From contig JACZTO010000017.1 in the NCBI GenBank assembly GCA_022573655.1, positions 1-45,560 on the forward strand: a stretch of 45,560 bases of DNA. Direction: 5' to 3'. This document shows positions 1-8,105 of this stretch, in pieces. The DNA comes from Pseudomonadota bacterium. Its GTDB lineage: Bacteria > Pseudomonadota > Gammaproteobacteria > Steroidobacterales > Woeseiaceae. Under the pieces are notes generated by a model. The model was not told the origin of the DNA, searched no databases, and was given only the letters and a program-made list of their open reading frames with translations. The number at the start of each line of letters is the position of its first letter. Within the stretch, counting starts at the first letter, position 1. Made by a program: the position numbers and the translations under genes.

Positions 1-375
1 CCTCTTCTGTGCGATTACTAGTATCGAAACAACCAGACCCCATAGCGCGAGTCCCCAGAACACTTGCATCGCGCTTGCCGATATTTGTGCTCGCGCACGG
101 TCATACACGTATACCTTGTCTACGATTATTTCTGAGTACTCGGTTATCCCGGCACAACTGTTGGTCATCGAAATGGTGCTGAAGCCGAGTAATGCAATCA
201 ACCAGATGCTCGAAGAAAATATCTTCCTGAGCAAGCGAGCAGGTTTACTGCTCAACAGATCAGATACAAGCTCGGCAAAGGTTTCATGCAGCGAATAATA
301 GACGTAGCCAGCCAGTAGTACCGCACCCAATAGGGCCAGAAAATAGGCGAATATCAGATAAGCCTCATTGCTCAC
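1..375 (-). CDS. Membrane protein of unknown function, 3' end cut by window edge
   Basis: The minus-strand frame is open for 125 codons from a GTG at 375 to the left edge, so the C-terminus lies outside the window. It shows three hydrophobic segments, at about residues 4-27, 45-62 and 98-122. Short polar stretches separate them, so this is an inner-membrane protein. The start overlaps the stop of the upstream gene by 11 bases, which implies translational coupling with the 365-805 protein and the TerB-like protein. I do not recognise a family. The GTG is chosen because it is the first possible start after the preceding gene and directly precedes the first hydrophobic helix. No signal peptide or catalytic motif is visible. 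Confidence 0.6.
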   Translation of the reverse strand, partial: MSNEAYLIFAYFLALLGAVLLAGYVYYSLHETFAELVSDLLSSKPARLLRKIFSSSIWLIALLGFSTISMTNSCAGITEYSEIIVDKVYVYDRARAQISASAMQVFWGLALWGLVVSILVIAQKR

Positions 376-805
376 TGCGAGGTTTCAGCGCAGCAACCAG
401 GATGGTCACAGCGATCAGAAAGAGTCCCACTATTAACAGGATCGGAGTCAATACAGCTTCAAAGAATTCAATCAACTGCCAGATGTATTCCATGATCTCG
501 GCGTCTTCGCCTAGTCCTTCAAACGAGGCGTCACTGATGCCTGCGAGGGCGATAAGAACCATTGAAACCAGCAATAGCCGGGAATAGAAGGAAGTTGCCG
601 CCGGCATATCTAAAAGGTCATCCAGCAAGCTCCTGAGAAACCCGTTGATCAGCCGATAACAGAGCATTACGAATCCGAGAGACACAATCGCTGCAAGAAC
701 AAAGAGAAAGACATCGATCAACACGTGATAGCTCCGAATGTGCGAGATTTGTATCGTAGCATCTGTCAGTTCCCGAGTAATCACCCGTGTAAAGCTGCCG
801 TTCAA
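365..805 (-). CDS. Small membrane protein of unknown function
   Basis: This is a 146-residue protein with three hydrophobic helices, at about residues 29-50, 74-92 and 115-140. An acidic stretch between the second and third (EGLGEDAEI) probably lies in a loop. The start is a TTG that overlaps the stop of the TerB-like gene by four bases (TTGA), so the pair is probably translationally coupled. The next gene overlaps its 3' end by 11 bases. Together the three genes form one compact transcription unit. No family is recognised. The juxtaposition of a TerB-like protein with two membrane proteins suggests an envelope stress or membrane-associated complex, but that is inference from context only. 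Confidence 0.65.
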   Translation of the reverse strand: MNGSFTRVITRELTDATIQISHIRSYHVLIDVFLFVLAAIVSLGFVMLCYRLINGFLRSLLDDLLDMPAATSFYSRLLLVSMVLIALAGISDASFEGLGEDAEIMEYIWQLIEFFEAVLTPILLIVGLFLIAVTILVAALKPRSEQ

Positions 806-1269
806 ACGGCTAGTTGTTGCGCATCATGTTTCAGCCGCATCACACGCCCGCGGCTCACATGGAGCAAGTCGCTGATCTTGAGCACCAACGCATCCTCATA
901 TTTGTCGAGCTGGTTATCTGCATAGGCGATCTGCCATAGCAAAGAGACTATTCGCGCTTTTTCACTTTCATCGAGGTGCTTGTGCAAAATCTGCGTGAAT
1001 TCATGCAGGGATACCATGTCCTCTGCTGTTTCGCTGGCTGCATTGACCAGCGCCGCAGCTTGCTCAGGCTGTAGATCAAAATGTGATTCGATGAGTTGCA
1101 GCATGGTATCGAATTCACTCTCGTCAAATACCTGGTCTGCGCGTGCAACGTCAATCAAGAGGACGGCTGTCGCAAGGCGCAAAGCAGCCTCGCGATCGCC
1201 AGCGCCCGTCTCAGTCCTGGCTTCTACTGAAATCGATTCAACTACCTGACGGAATAGCCGTTTAATCAT
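802..1269 (-). CDS. TerB-like (tellurite-resistance TerB family) protein
   Basis: The protein has 155 residues and no signal peptide or membrane segment. From about residue 25 to 150 it resembles the TerB/DnaJ-N-like helical fold: an acidic helix with VLLIDVARAD and DESEF, then a second related half with LLWQIAYADNQLDKYED. The repeated pattern A(R/Y)AD followed by an acidic (D/E)xxE(D/F) site is typical of this family, whose acidic residues are thought to bind metal. It is the first gene of the minus-strand run, starting with an ATG at 1269. Family members occur in tellurite/stress operons but also as stand-alone envelope-linked proteins. No other ter genes are visible, so a tellurite role is not supported here. 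Confidence 0.75.
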   Translation of the reverse strand: MIKRLFRQVVESISVEARTETGAGDREAALRLATAVLLIDVARADQVFDESEFDTMLQLIESHFDLQPEQAAALVNAASETAEDMVSLHEFTQILHKHLDESEKARIVSLLWQIAYADNQLDKYEDALVLKISDLLHVSRGRVMRLKHDAQQLAV

Positions 1270-1470
1270 TTAATTACCAACATTGGTGCCAAGGATCAGA
1301 ACGCTATGATTGAGTGCGCCCCGGAAAGTTTCAATATACTGGTGGCCGGGCCCTGCGTCAGCACTTCATCAGTTAATCCTCAGACCACACTCAGTTATCT
1401 GACTTCTGCAATACACACAATAACCTCAACAAGTAACCGCCAACAGTGGCACTAGTTGAGGATCAGGATC

Positions 1471-2115
1471 ATGCGGATTCAAAATGCAGTAACGAAGTTA
1501 ATCTCTCGCGCGGTGATATGTGGTTTGCTTACCGTGCTGGCTGCCTGTGGCAGCAACAAGGAACCCGAAGCGTGCGAACAAGCCAGGCGTGGATTTTTCC
1601 CGCTTATTAATGCACTGGCGTGTCTCACCGGTGCGGAGAACAACGTCTCGGGCAAACCCGGCCTGTCCGGCGCGACCGGGTACTCACCCAATCCGGGTCA
1701 GGACATCGCCCACCAAATCGGCGAATACGAACCGAACAGCTCGCTGAATAACGCCAACCCTGTGTCATTGACCAGCGACGGCCTCGCCATCGCCGGCACG
1801 ATTACCGGCGACAGCGACGTGACGGACCACTTCGTCTTCACGCCACCGCAAAGCGGCCGCTACGGCGTGTATTTGTGTGACGGGAGTTGCGATCAAGTCC
1901 TCGAAAGCGCCGTACTCAACATTATGGTGTTCGATCAATCGCAAACCACCATTACCGGTACACCGCTCGGCAGTCAAAGCGAACAGGGCGTGACCGTCAA
2001 TATGGACGCCGGTCTTGCCTATTACGTTGCAGTCAGCGGCTACAACCTAAACCTGAGCACGAGCAGCTATCAACTAGCGATCGTACCGAGCACCCCTGTC
2101 CACAGTCCCAATTGA
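1471..2115 (+). CDS. Lipoprotein with pre-peptidase C-terminal (PPC)-like domain
   Basis: The ATG at 1471 is preceded by GAGG at 1458-1461 with good spacing; an in-frame TTG at 1456 overlaps this site and is less likely. The protein (about 214 residues) has a basic n-region, a hydrophobic core and a lipobox LAAC, so it is probably lipidated at the cysteine near residue 26. The mature part begins with a Cys-containing segment. The second half, EYEPNSS followed by a GTITGDSDVTDHF-type strand and SGRYGVYL, matches the beta-sandwich PPC-like domain found at the ends of secreted peptidases and surface proteins. No catalytic domain is present. Its 3' end overlaps the convergent gene by 42 bases. 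The role is unknown, possibly cell-surface binding. Confidence 0.7.
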   Translation: MRIQNAVTKLISRAVICGLLTVLAACGSNKEPEACEQARRGFFPLINALACLTGAENNVSGKPGLSGATGYSPNPGQDIAHQIGEYEPNSSLNNANPVSLTSDGLAIAGTITGDSDVTDHFVFTPPQSGRYGVYLCDGSCDQVLESAVLNIMVFDQSQTTITGTPLGSQSEQGVTVNMDAGLAYYVAVSGYNLNLSTSSYQLAIVPSTPVHSPN

Positions 2116-2634
2116 ACGCAGCGAGAGTCCGATTCTGAGTGTCAAATCGTTGTCGCGGAAGCGGACCTCGTCGCTGCTAAACGGGTTGTGCATCGCACGC
2201 ATGACCGACTGCGAAACCACCGCCCAGCTCCTCTGCACAAGAGCCGTGTTTGCGTTGTAGCCGACGAAAAAGCGCGTGCCGCGGCCCGGGTAGCACTGCG
2301 AGAGAAAACCGCTAAGGCAGTAGTCGCCACGATCACCCGAACCGTTGCGCCAATACACCTCGATTCCGGCGCTCATCATCGCATCTGTGAATGCCCTCGA
2401 CACCGTTCTCGCCGTGTGCGTGCAAACGGAAATGTCGCCCAGCCCTGGGTCGATGACCCACGGACCGGACTTGCCGGGGCCGTACAGCGCGGCAGCCGAT
2501 ACTTCTGCATAAATCACGCGCGCCAACCTGGCACAACCATCAACCGACACCGGTATCTGCTGGGCACGCGCCTCACTCGCGGCCAGCGCAAGCGCCGCCA
2601 CCACGATAAGCGTGGCAAAGTTCCTTTTCGCCAT
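2074..2634 (-). CDS. Secreted/periplasmic protein of unknown function
   Basis: The protein has 186 residues. The N-terminus carries a clear Sec signal peptide (MAKRN, a hydrophobic core, then EARAQQ with cleavage after ARA), so the mature protein is periplasmic or secreted. The mature part has four cysteines (near residues 34, 71, 106 and 114) that could form disulphides. The start is well supported: AAGGAG lies seven bases upstream of the ATG on the minus strand. No known family or catalytic motif is recognised. Its C-terminal 14 codons overlap the end of the convergent lipoprotein gene, an unusually long tail-to-tail overlap. Confidence 0.65.
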   Translation of the reverse strand: MAKRNFATLIVVAALALAASEARAQQIPVSVDGCARLARVIYAEVSAAALYGPGKSGPWVIDPGLGDISVCTHTARTVSRAFTDAMMSAGIEVYWRNGSGDRGDYCLSGFLSQCYPGRGTRFFVGYNANTALVQRSWAVVSQSVMRAMHNPFSSDEVRFRDNDLTLRIGLSLRSIGTVDRGARYDR

Positions 2635-2731
2635 CGTCCTTCTCCTTGATCTGAATGAAAACCAGGCTCAAGGATTGATCGGCAGCACTTCCTGATACAG
2701 CTGCAAATCTCGTCGATTTATCGAGAAGTTC

Positions 2732-3115
2732 CTAAAAGTACGATATCGTCGCGACAACGAGTACCCAGACCAGCATTACGGTACTCGGCAGGAATGACAA
2801 CAGGAATCCAAGCGTCCGGCCACTCGGGTCTTTTAGATACGCGGCGCGATAAATAAACCGGCCCACGATGTACACGAGGCCGATTCCGGCGCCCCAAAGC
2901 GGATTCACGTAATACGCATATAGCCACAGAGCAGGGATGAACAACACCAGCTGCTCCATGGTGTTTACGTGCACGCGAAACATGCGGTCAAGTTCGGGGC
3001 TGCCGGTCATTGTCGGTGCTTTAATGCCGGATTTGCCCCTGATACGACTCACTTGAATTCCAAAAACAACGAACTGTATTAGTGCCAGCGCTGTGACGAT
3101 TACGACTGCTTCCAT
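2732..3115 (-). CDS. MAPEG family membrane protein
   Basis: This 127-residue protein has four hydrophobic helices. The family signature lies between the first two: RMFRVHVNTMEQL, i.e. the R-x-x-x-N-x-x-E-x-x pattern of the MAPEG (membrane-associated proteins in eicosanoid and glutathione metabolism) superfamily. A second family feature, R(F)IYRAAYLKDPSGR, follows the third helix. Eukaryotic relatives conjugate glutathione to lipophilic substrates; bacterial members are mostly uncharacterised membrane thiol transferases. It stands alone on the minus strand, divergent from the transporter at 3179 with about 60 bases between starts. Confidence 0.85.
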   Translation of the reverse strand: MEAVVIVTALALIQFVVFGIQVSRIRGKSGIKAPTMTGSPELDRMFRVHVNTMEQLVLFIPALWLYAYYVNPLWGAGIGLVYIVGRFIYRAAYLKDPSGRTLGFLLSFLPSTVMLVWVLVVATISYF

Positions 3116-3178
3116 AATGAATCCGCCCTTAGACTATTTCGTTAATACAACTGTGCCTTTTGTCGCCGGCCTATTAGT

Positions 3179-4513
3179 ATGACCCGCCATATGGCCAGTA
3201 ACCTCATCGACAAGTTTCGCACATTTCTGTTCGACAGGGTCTTGGACCTGGAACGGCACGAGCATGTGGCCGTTGTCTGGTCGTTCGCGTATTTCTTCTG
3301 CGTATTGTCTTCCTACTACGTAATAAGACCGGTTCGAGAGGCAATGGCGGTCGGCGGCGGTCCCGACACGATACCGTTCTTGTTCGTCGCCACCTTCCTG
3401 ACCATGCTCGTTGTGGCACCGGTGTTTGGCTGGATCGCATCGCGTTATCCACGGCGCGTATTCCTGCCATGGGTTTACCTTTTTTTCGCCTCGAATGCCC
3501 TGATTTTCTGGGTCGTTTTCTCGCTCGCCGTGGACCAGGGCAAAGACTACGTCTGGCTGGGCCGCATATTTTTTGTCTGGATCAGCGTCTTCAACCTGTT
3601 TGTAGTTTCCGTGTTCTGGAGCTTCATGGCGGATATCTACACCCGCGAGCAAGGTCGGCGACTATTCGGTGTCATTGCGGCGGGAGGCAGCATTGGCGCA
3701 CTGCTCGGCGGTGCCGCGACGAGCTTGCTGGTCAAGCCGATAGGATTCCACAATCTCTTTCCCATCTCCGCGGCACTGCTGTTACTGGCCGTATTTTGCA
3801 TCGCTAAATTGCGTCGCTGGGTCGCAGCAGAACACGGCCATGCCGACGCCGATACCGCGGCAAGTAATAAACCGCTGGGCGGAAATCCGTTTAGCGGCAT
3901 CACCCATGTTTTTTCCTCCAGATATTTCGGCGGTATCGCGATTTCACATGTGATCGCGAGCCTGCTGGGCACTGCGCTTTACATGTTTACCGCAAAACTC
4001 GTCGAAGTGGAAATTCCGAATCCGGACGAGCGAACGCAATTTTTTTCCAACATCAATAATGCGACCAATGCCCTGGCGCTGATCGGCCAGTTACTTGTCG
4101 TCAAGCATGTCGTCAAGCGCTTCGGCATCGGCATATCTTTGTCTTTGCTGCCAATTGCATCGATCGCTGGATTTGCTCTTTTGGCTATCGAACCGACGCT
4201 TGGCGTCGTTGCCTTGCTTACAATTTTTCGGCGTGCACTGGGATTCGGCTTTGGCAAGCCGACCTCGGACATGTTGTATTCGGTTGTGACGCCTGAGGAA
4301 AAATACAAGACCAAGAACTTTATTGATACCGCCGTTTATCGCGGCAGCGATGTCATCGGCACGTGGAGTGTGAAGCTAATGTGGGGACTTGGCATTACCG
4401 GGATATCCATTGCGATGCTGCCGTTCGCGGTGCTTTGGACCGCGCTTACGCTATGGCTTGGACGCGACTATCGACGCCAGGCGAAACAACTCAGAAGTAG
4501 CGGTGTAAAATGA
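3179..4513 (+). CDS. NTP/NDP exchange-type MFS transporter
   Basis: The protein is 444 residues with about twelve predicted membrane helices. The first helical block contains AYFFCVLSSYYVIRPVREAM. This xYY(I/V)(I/L)RPxR(E/D) motif is characteristic of the ATP/ADP-translocase-like branch (NTP/NDP exchange transporters) and its MFS relatives in free-living bacteria. A GGSIGALLGG glycine-rich turn follows helix four or five. The substrate cannot be read from sequence; free-living homologues need not carry ATP/ADP. Its stop overlaps the start of the Tat-exported aldo/keto reductase by four bases (ATGA), so the two are probably co-translated. The start could also be the second ATG at 3191; neither has a strong Shine-Dalgarno. 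Confidence 0.8.
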   Translation: MTRHMASNLIDKFRTFLFDRVLDLERHEHVAVVWSFAYFFCVLSSYYVIRPVREAMAVGGGPDTIPFLFVATFLTMLVVAPVFGWIASRYPRRVFLPWVYLFFASNALIFWVVFSLAVDQGKDYVWLGRIFFVWISVFNLFVVSVFWSFMADIYTREQGRRLFGVIAAGGSIGALLGGAATSLLVKPIGFHNLFPISAALLLLAVFCIAKLRRWVAAEHGHADADTAASNKPLGGNPFSGITHVFSSRYFGGIAISHVIASLLGTALYMFTAKLVEVEIPNPDERTQFFSNINNATNALALIGQLLVVKHVVKRFGIGISLSLLPIASIAGFALLAIEPTLGVVALLTIFRRALGFGFGKPTSDMLYSVVTPEEKYKTKNFIDTAVYRGSDVIGTWSVKLMWGLGITGISIAMLPFAVLWTALTLWLGRDYRRQAKQLRSSGVK

Positions 4514-5427
4514 GTTCACCGCAATGGACTCGTCGCTTGTTTATTGCCGCCGGCGCTACGCTAAGTGTCGCGCCTGGAATCGCAATTGGGGATGAATCAA
4601 TGTCGATGCGACACGGTATCATTCCTGCGACGGGCGAGAGGCTTCCCGTTGTTGGGCTTGGCACTTACATCGCATTTGATGTTAACAGCACGCCATCTGC
4701 GATCAAACAACGTAAGAGTATCGTCGACCTGTTGATCGCGCATGGCGGCAGCGTCATCGATACGTCGCCAATGTACAACCGCTCCGAAAAACTTATCGGC
4801 GATGTCATTGCTGCTGGCACTGCACGCCGCAAACTGTTCCTCGCAACAAAAGTATGGACCGAGGGCCAGGCAGCTGGCGCAGCACAAATGCAACGTTCGG
4901 CTGATCTTATGAATAGCGGCACCATCGATCTCATGCAGGTACACAACCTGCGCGATACGGCGACACATATGGCTTCCATTCGCCAACTTCAGGACAAAGA
5001 CCAAGTTCGCTACAGCGGGCTGACGCATTACACGGCCGGGGCATTACGCACACTCGAGACTGAAATGTTGCAGCACAAACCGGAATTCATTCAGATTAAC
5101 TACTCGCTGGGCGAACGCGAAGCCGCTGAACGAATATTGCCCCTGGCAAGAAATATGGGTATCGCCGTGCTGATCAATCGACCCTTCCAGAGCGGCGCAC
5201 TGTTTCGCGCCGTTGCCAATCGCAAGTTGCCCGACTGGGCCCAGGACTTTGCGTCCAGCTGGGGCCAATTCTTTCTCAAGTTTATCCTCAGCCACCATGC
5301 CGTCACCTGTGCTATTCCGGCTACTGCAAAACCACATCATATGATCGATAATCTCGGCGCTGGGCTTGGCAATCTGCCCGACAGCGCCATGCGCAAACGC
5401 ATGACTGACTATTTCACGAGCCTCTAA
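4510..5427 (+). CDS. Tat-exported aldo/keto reductase
   Basis: This 305-residue protein of the aldo/keto reductase superfamily has a TIM-barrel. The catalytic tetrad can be placed at D84 and Y89 (in IDTSPMYNRSE), K114 (LATKVW) and H145 (LMQVHNL). The C-terminal NADP-binding signature IPATAKPHHMIDN is present. The N-terminus, WTRRLFIAAGATLSVAPGIA, is a twin-arginine signal, implying the folded enzyme with bound cofactor is exported to the periplasm. The start ATG overlaps the transporter stop by four bases, and the RDD gene follows one base after the stop. The substrate is unknown. Confidence 0.85.
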   Translation: MSSPQWTRRLFIAAGATLSVAPGIAIGDESMSMRHGIIPATGERLPVVGLGTYIAFDVNSTPSAIKQRKSIVDLLIAHGGSVIDTSPMYNRSEKLIGDVIAAGTARRKLFLATKVWTEGQAAGAAQMQRSADLMNSGTIDLMQVHNLRDTATHMASIRQLQDKDQVRYSGLTHYTAGALRTLETEMLQHKPEFIQINYSLGEREAAERILPLARNMGIAVLINRPFQSGALFRAVANRKLPDWAQDFASSWGQFFLKFILSHHAVTCAIPATAKPHHMIDNLGAGLGNLPDSAMRKRMTDYFTSL

Positions 5428-5428
5428 A

Positions 5429-5851
5429 ATGCACAACACCGGATTACTGCGTCGCATGGCGGCCATCTTGTATGACACGATTCTGATCACTGCGTGTTTG
5501 ATTCTTGTCATAACCCTGTTCATTGCAATTGCCGGCGGCGAGGCGATCGAAGGCGATGAAAACACGGCCTTGCAATTCGCACTCGCAATCACGATCTACA
5601 CCTTTCTTGTGGGTTTCTGGATACGCTCGGGCCGTACGCTTGGCATGCAATCCTGGGGGCTGCAACTCGAATCCCGGGACGGCAGGCCGCCCTCTTTATC
5701 CGCGGCAACCATTCGATTTTTCGCAGCATTGATTTCCTGGGCCCCGTTGGGCCTCGGCTTTTTCTGGCAGCTCTGGGATAAGGAACACCTGACGTGGCAC
5801 GATCGGCTCAGCAAGACTCGATTGGTCTTCTATCCGAAAATAAAAAAATAA
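5429..5851 (+). CDS. RDD family membrane protein
   Basis: The protein is 140 residues. It opens with the family pattern LLRRMAAILYDTILI, where the R..A...D residues give the RDD name. Hydrophobic helices follow at about 17-38, 51-66 and 95-115. The GRTLGMQSWGLQL and DRLSKTRLV segments are also typical of RDD proteins. Members are small inner-membrane proteins of uncertain, possibly transport-related, function. The gene begins one base after the aldo/keto reductase stop, ending a three-gene overlapping operon, and meets lptG tail-to-tail with only five bases between. Confidence 0.85.
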   Translation: MHNTGLLRRMAAILYDTILITACLILVITLFIAIAGGEAIEGDENTALQFALAITIYTFLVGFWIRSGRTLGMQSWGLQLESRDGRPPSLSAATIRFFAALISWAPLGLGFFWQLWDKEHLTWHDRLSKTRLVFYPKIKK

Positions 5852-5856
5852 TACCT

Positions 5857-6921
5857 TCAGCGTATTCGCGTGAGTGCGAACAGTGTTACCAATGCCAACG
5901 ATACGGACGGCAGCCAGGTAACCAGTATGGGATTGAGATCGAATACCTGACCCGAATTGGCGAGCGTCTCGCTGGCAAGGTAGTAAATCAGACCCACCAG
6001 CACGCCAATCATCAGCCGGCCGCCCGCGCCGCCGGTACGCAATGAGCCGAAGACAAATGCCAGTGACAATACCGGCATGATCATGACGGAAAAGGTACGT
6101 GACACGCGATACCACAGTTCTGTTACATATCGTGTCGCATCGAGATTGTTGCGGCGCAGGTAATCGATATAACTCAGCATTTCTCGACCTGACAAACTCA
6201 GCGGCTTGGCAAGTGCGCTGCCCAGCAATTCCGCATTTACCTCGAACGACTCTATCGACCGAGACGCCGTTGTGACTTGCACGCCGTCTCCCTCGAAGCG
6301 CGTTTCCCGCAGATTCTCAAGTATCCAGTTGTCGTTCTCGTCAATACCGGAATTTTCGGCAATGGCAATCGCTGCAAGTCTATCCCCGTCGAACTTGTAC
6401 ATGTACAGACTGCCGAACTCGAAATCGGGATTTACGCGCTCTAAATGCAGATAGACGGAGCCGTCCTTCACCCATGTTGCTTTCCCCAGTCGACCGTCGT
6501 CCTGTTCGTAGCGAGCCTCCAGACGCATGTTGCGCGCATAGAAGTCCAGCGGCGGCCCGATGAATTCGCCCAGCAACCCCGTCAGCACAAGCATGACCGC
6601 GCCAGAAACGGCGGCCATTCCGGCGAGTTCGCGCACTGACAGGCCTGCCGACCGCATCACTATGATTTCACTGCCTCCCGCCAAAGCGCCCAGGCCAAGC
6701 AATGAACCGATCAACGCCGCGACGGGCAGCATTTGGAATGCGAGATTCGGCAATCGCAACAACGTATAACGAATAGCCTGTGACGTCTGATAATTACCCT
6801 GCGTGTCATCAAGCTGGGCGATAAACTCAAACAAACCGGCGAGCGCAAGCAATACAACGAGAACCATCGCCGTCCCGGCCAGTATCGTGCGCATCATGTA
6901 CTGGCTGAGAATGTTATTCAT
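5857..6921 (-). CDS. lptG: LPS export permease LptG
   Basis: LptG is one of the two inner-membrane subunits of the LptB2FG ABC transporter that extracts lipopolysaccharide and feeds it to the LptC-A-D bridge. The protein has 354 residues with the YjgP/YjgQ architecture: three helices at the N-terminus (MNNILSQYMMRTILAG onwards), a periplasmic beta-jellyroll in the middle (about residues 125-260), and three helices at the C-terminus. The start ATG at 6921 overlaps the lptF stop by four bases (ATGA). A longer open frame reaching into lptF is out of frame with it and not a plausible extension. The order lptF-lptG on one strand, divergent from pepA, is the standard gammaproteobacterial arrangement. 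Confidence 0.93.
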   Translation of the reverse strand: MNNILSQYMMRTILAGTAMVLVVLLALAGLFEFIAQLDDTQGNYQTSQAIRYTLLRLPNLAFQMLPVAALIGSLLGLGALAGGSEIIVMRSAGLSVRELAGMAAVSGAVMLVLTGLLGEFIGPPLDFYARNMRLEARYEQDDGRLGKATWVKDGSVYLHLERVNPDFEFGSLYMYKFDGDRLAAIAIAENSGIDENDNWILENLRETRFEGDGVQVTTASRSIESFEVNAELLGSALAKPLSLSGREMLSYIDYLRRNNLDATRYVTELWYRVSRTFSVMIMPVLSLAFVFGSLRTGGAGGRLMIGVLVGLIYYLASETLANSGQVFDLNPILVTWLPSVSLALVTLFALTRIR

Positions 6922-8000
6922 CGCCACAACCGCTTGTGCATGCCGTTCTGCACACCCAGCAATCCAAGCGTGAACAGCAACATCACGCCATGCACCCACC
7001 AGATTCCGAACGCAGGTGAAATTGTCGCCTGTTCGATCCACGCTTTCGCGGCACTCATCATGTTCAGATAGATGATGAACACGAGCAGCCCGATCGCTAT
7101 ACGGCCATAACGCCCCGACCGCGGCTGAGACCTGCTCAGAGGCACCGCGAGGAACGCCAGGATGACGGTCGACAACGGTATGCCAATGCGCCACTGAAAC
7201 TCGGCTACGTGTTCAAGCTCGCTCGAACGCATAAGATCGAGAAACTTCATTGCCCGCGGCCGCGGGTCAGGTGGCTCCAGACTCGGCAGACGATAGGGAA
7301 TGCCATGCTCGACGAATTCGACAACCCGAAATTGAAGTGTCCCGGGCACACCTTCGTAGCGTCGTCCATTGTGCAGGACCAGCATTCGCACATTCGGATC
7401 GTCCGACTCAACCATCTCGCCAAGCTCGGCGATAACCACTTCGATGACGCCGTCGCCGATTAGCCGCTGCATGAACACCTTTTCCATAAGGCCATCTGGC
7501 GTCACGCGCTCGCCATACACGACTGCCTGATCCGGGCCAAGCACTGTAAACTTGCCCGGTTCGATACTCGCGAGGTCTGCATGGCGCCGGGCTTCGGCAC
7601 CCACCCGGTCGATCGCCACTAACGCTTGCGGCGCGCCCTCGATCGACAACCAGGCGACGCCCAGTGACAGGGGGACAATCAACCACAGCAAGGGACGGTA
7701 AATGCCCCCAGGTCCGACCCGACATGCCATCATGGCCGGCATTTCGCTGTCTCTATAGAGCCGGCCTAACGCCAGCATGATGGCCAGGAACAAGCTAATT
7801 GGCACAACGATTGTCAAATACTGCGCCGCCGACAGTCCGATGACTTCAAATGCTGCATTCTTGGGCAGCCTGCCTTTGGCAACGTCACCGAGGACCCGGG
7901 CAAACTGCTGCGTGAGCAGAATAAGCAACAAGACCATCGTGACCCCGAGCCAGGTTATAGCCACTTCGCGAAATATATAACGATCGAGAATGCTCTTCAT
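6918..8000 (-). CDS. lptF: LPS export permease LptF
   Basis: This is the partner permease of LptG in the LPS-extraction ABC transporter. The 360 residues begin MKSILDRYIFREV, a typical LptF opening. Helices follow at about 13-33, 50-75 and 100-120, then a periplasmic jellyroll including GRRYEGVPGT, then C-terminal helices from about 270. The ATG at 8000 faces pepA across a 105-base divergent promoter region. The stop is coupled by ATGA to lptG. Confidence 0.93.
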   Translation of the reverse strand: MKSILDRYIFREVAITWLGVTMVLLLILLTQQFARVLGDVAKGRLPKNAAFEVIGLSAAQYLTIVVPISLFLAIMLALGRLYRDSEMPAMMACRVGPGGIYRPLLWLIVPLSLGVAWLSIEGAPQALVAIDRVGAEARRHADLASIEPGKFTVLGPDQAVVYGERVTPDGLMEKVFMQRLIGDGVIEVVIAELGEMVESDDPNVRMLVLHNGRRYEGVPGTLQFRVVEFVEHGIPYRLPSLEPPDPRPRAMKFLDLMRSSELEHVAEFQWRIGIPLSTVILAFLAVPLSRSQPRSGRYGRIAIGLLVFIIYLNMMSAAKAWIEQATISPAFGIWWVHGVMLLFTLGLLGVQNGMHKRLWR

Positions 8001-8105
8001 CGGTGTCCGGGAATGACGTAGCTGCGGGTAGCTGAAACGGTTAGACTACCGCTTTTGTTTTGCCCGTGACAGCCCCCGACCAGGAAGACGACGGATCAGG
8101 AATTT

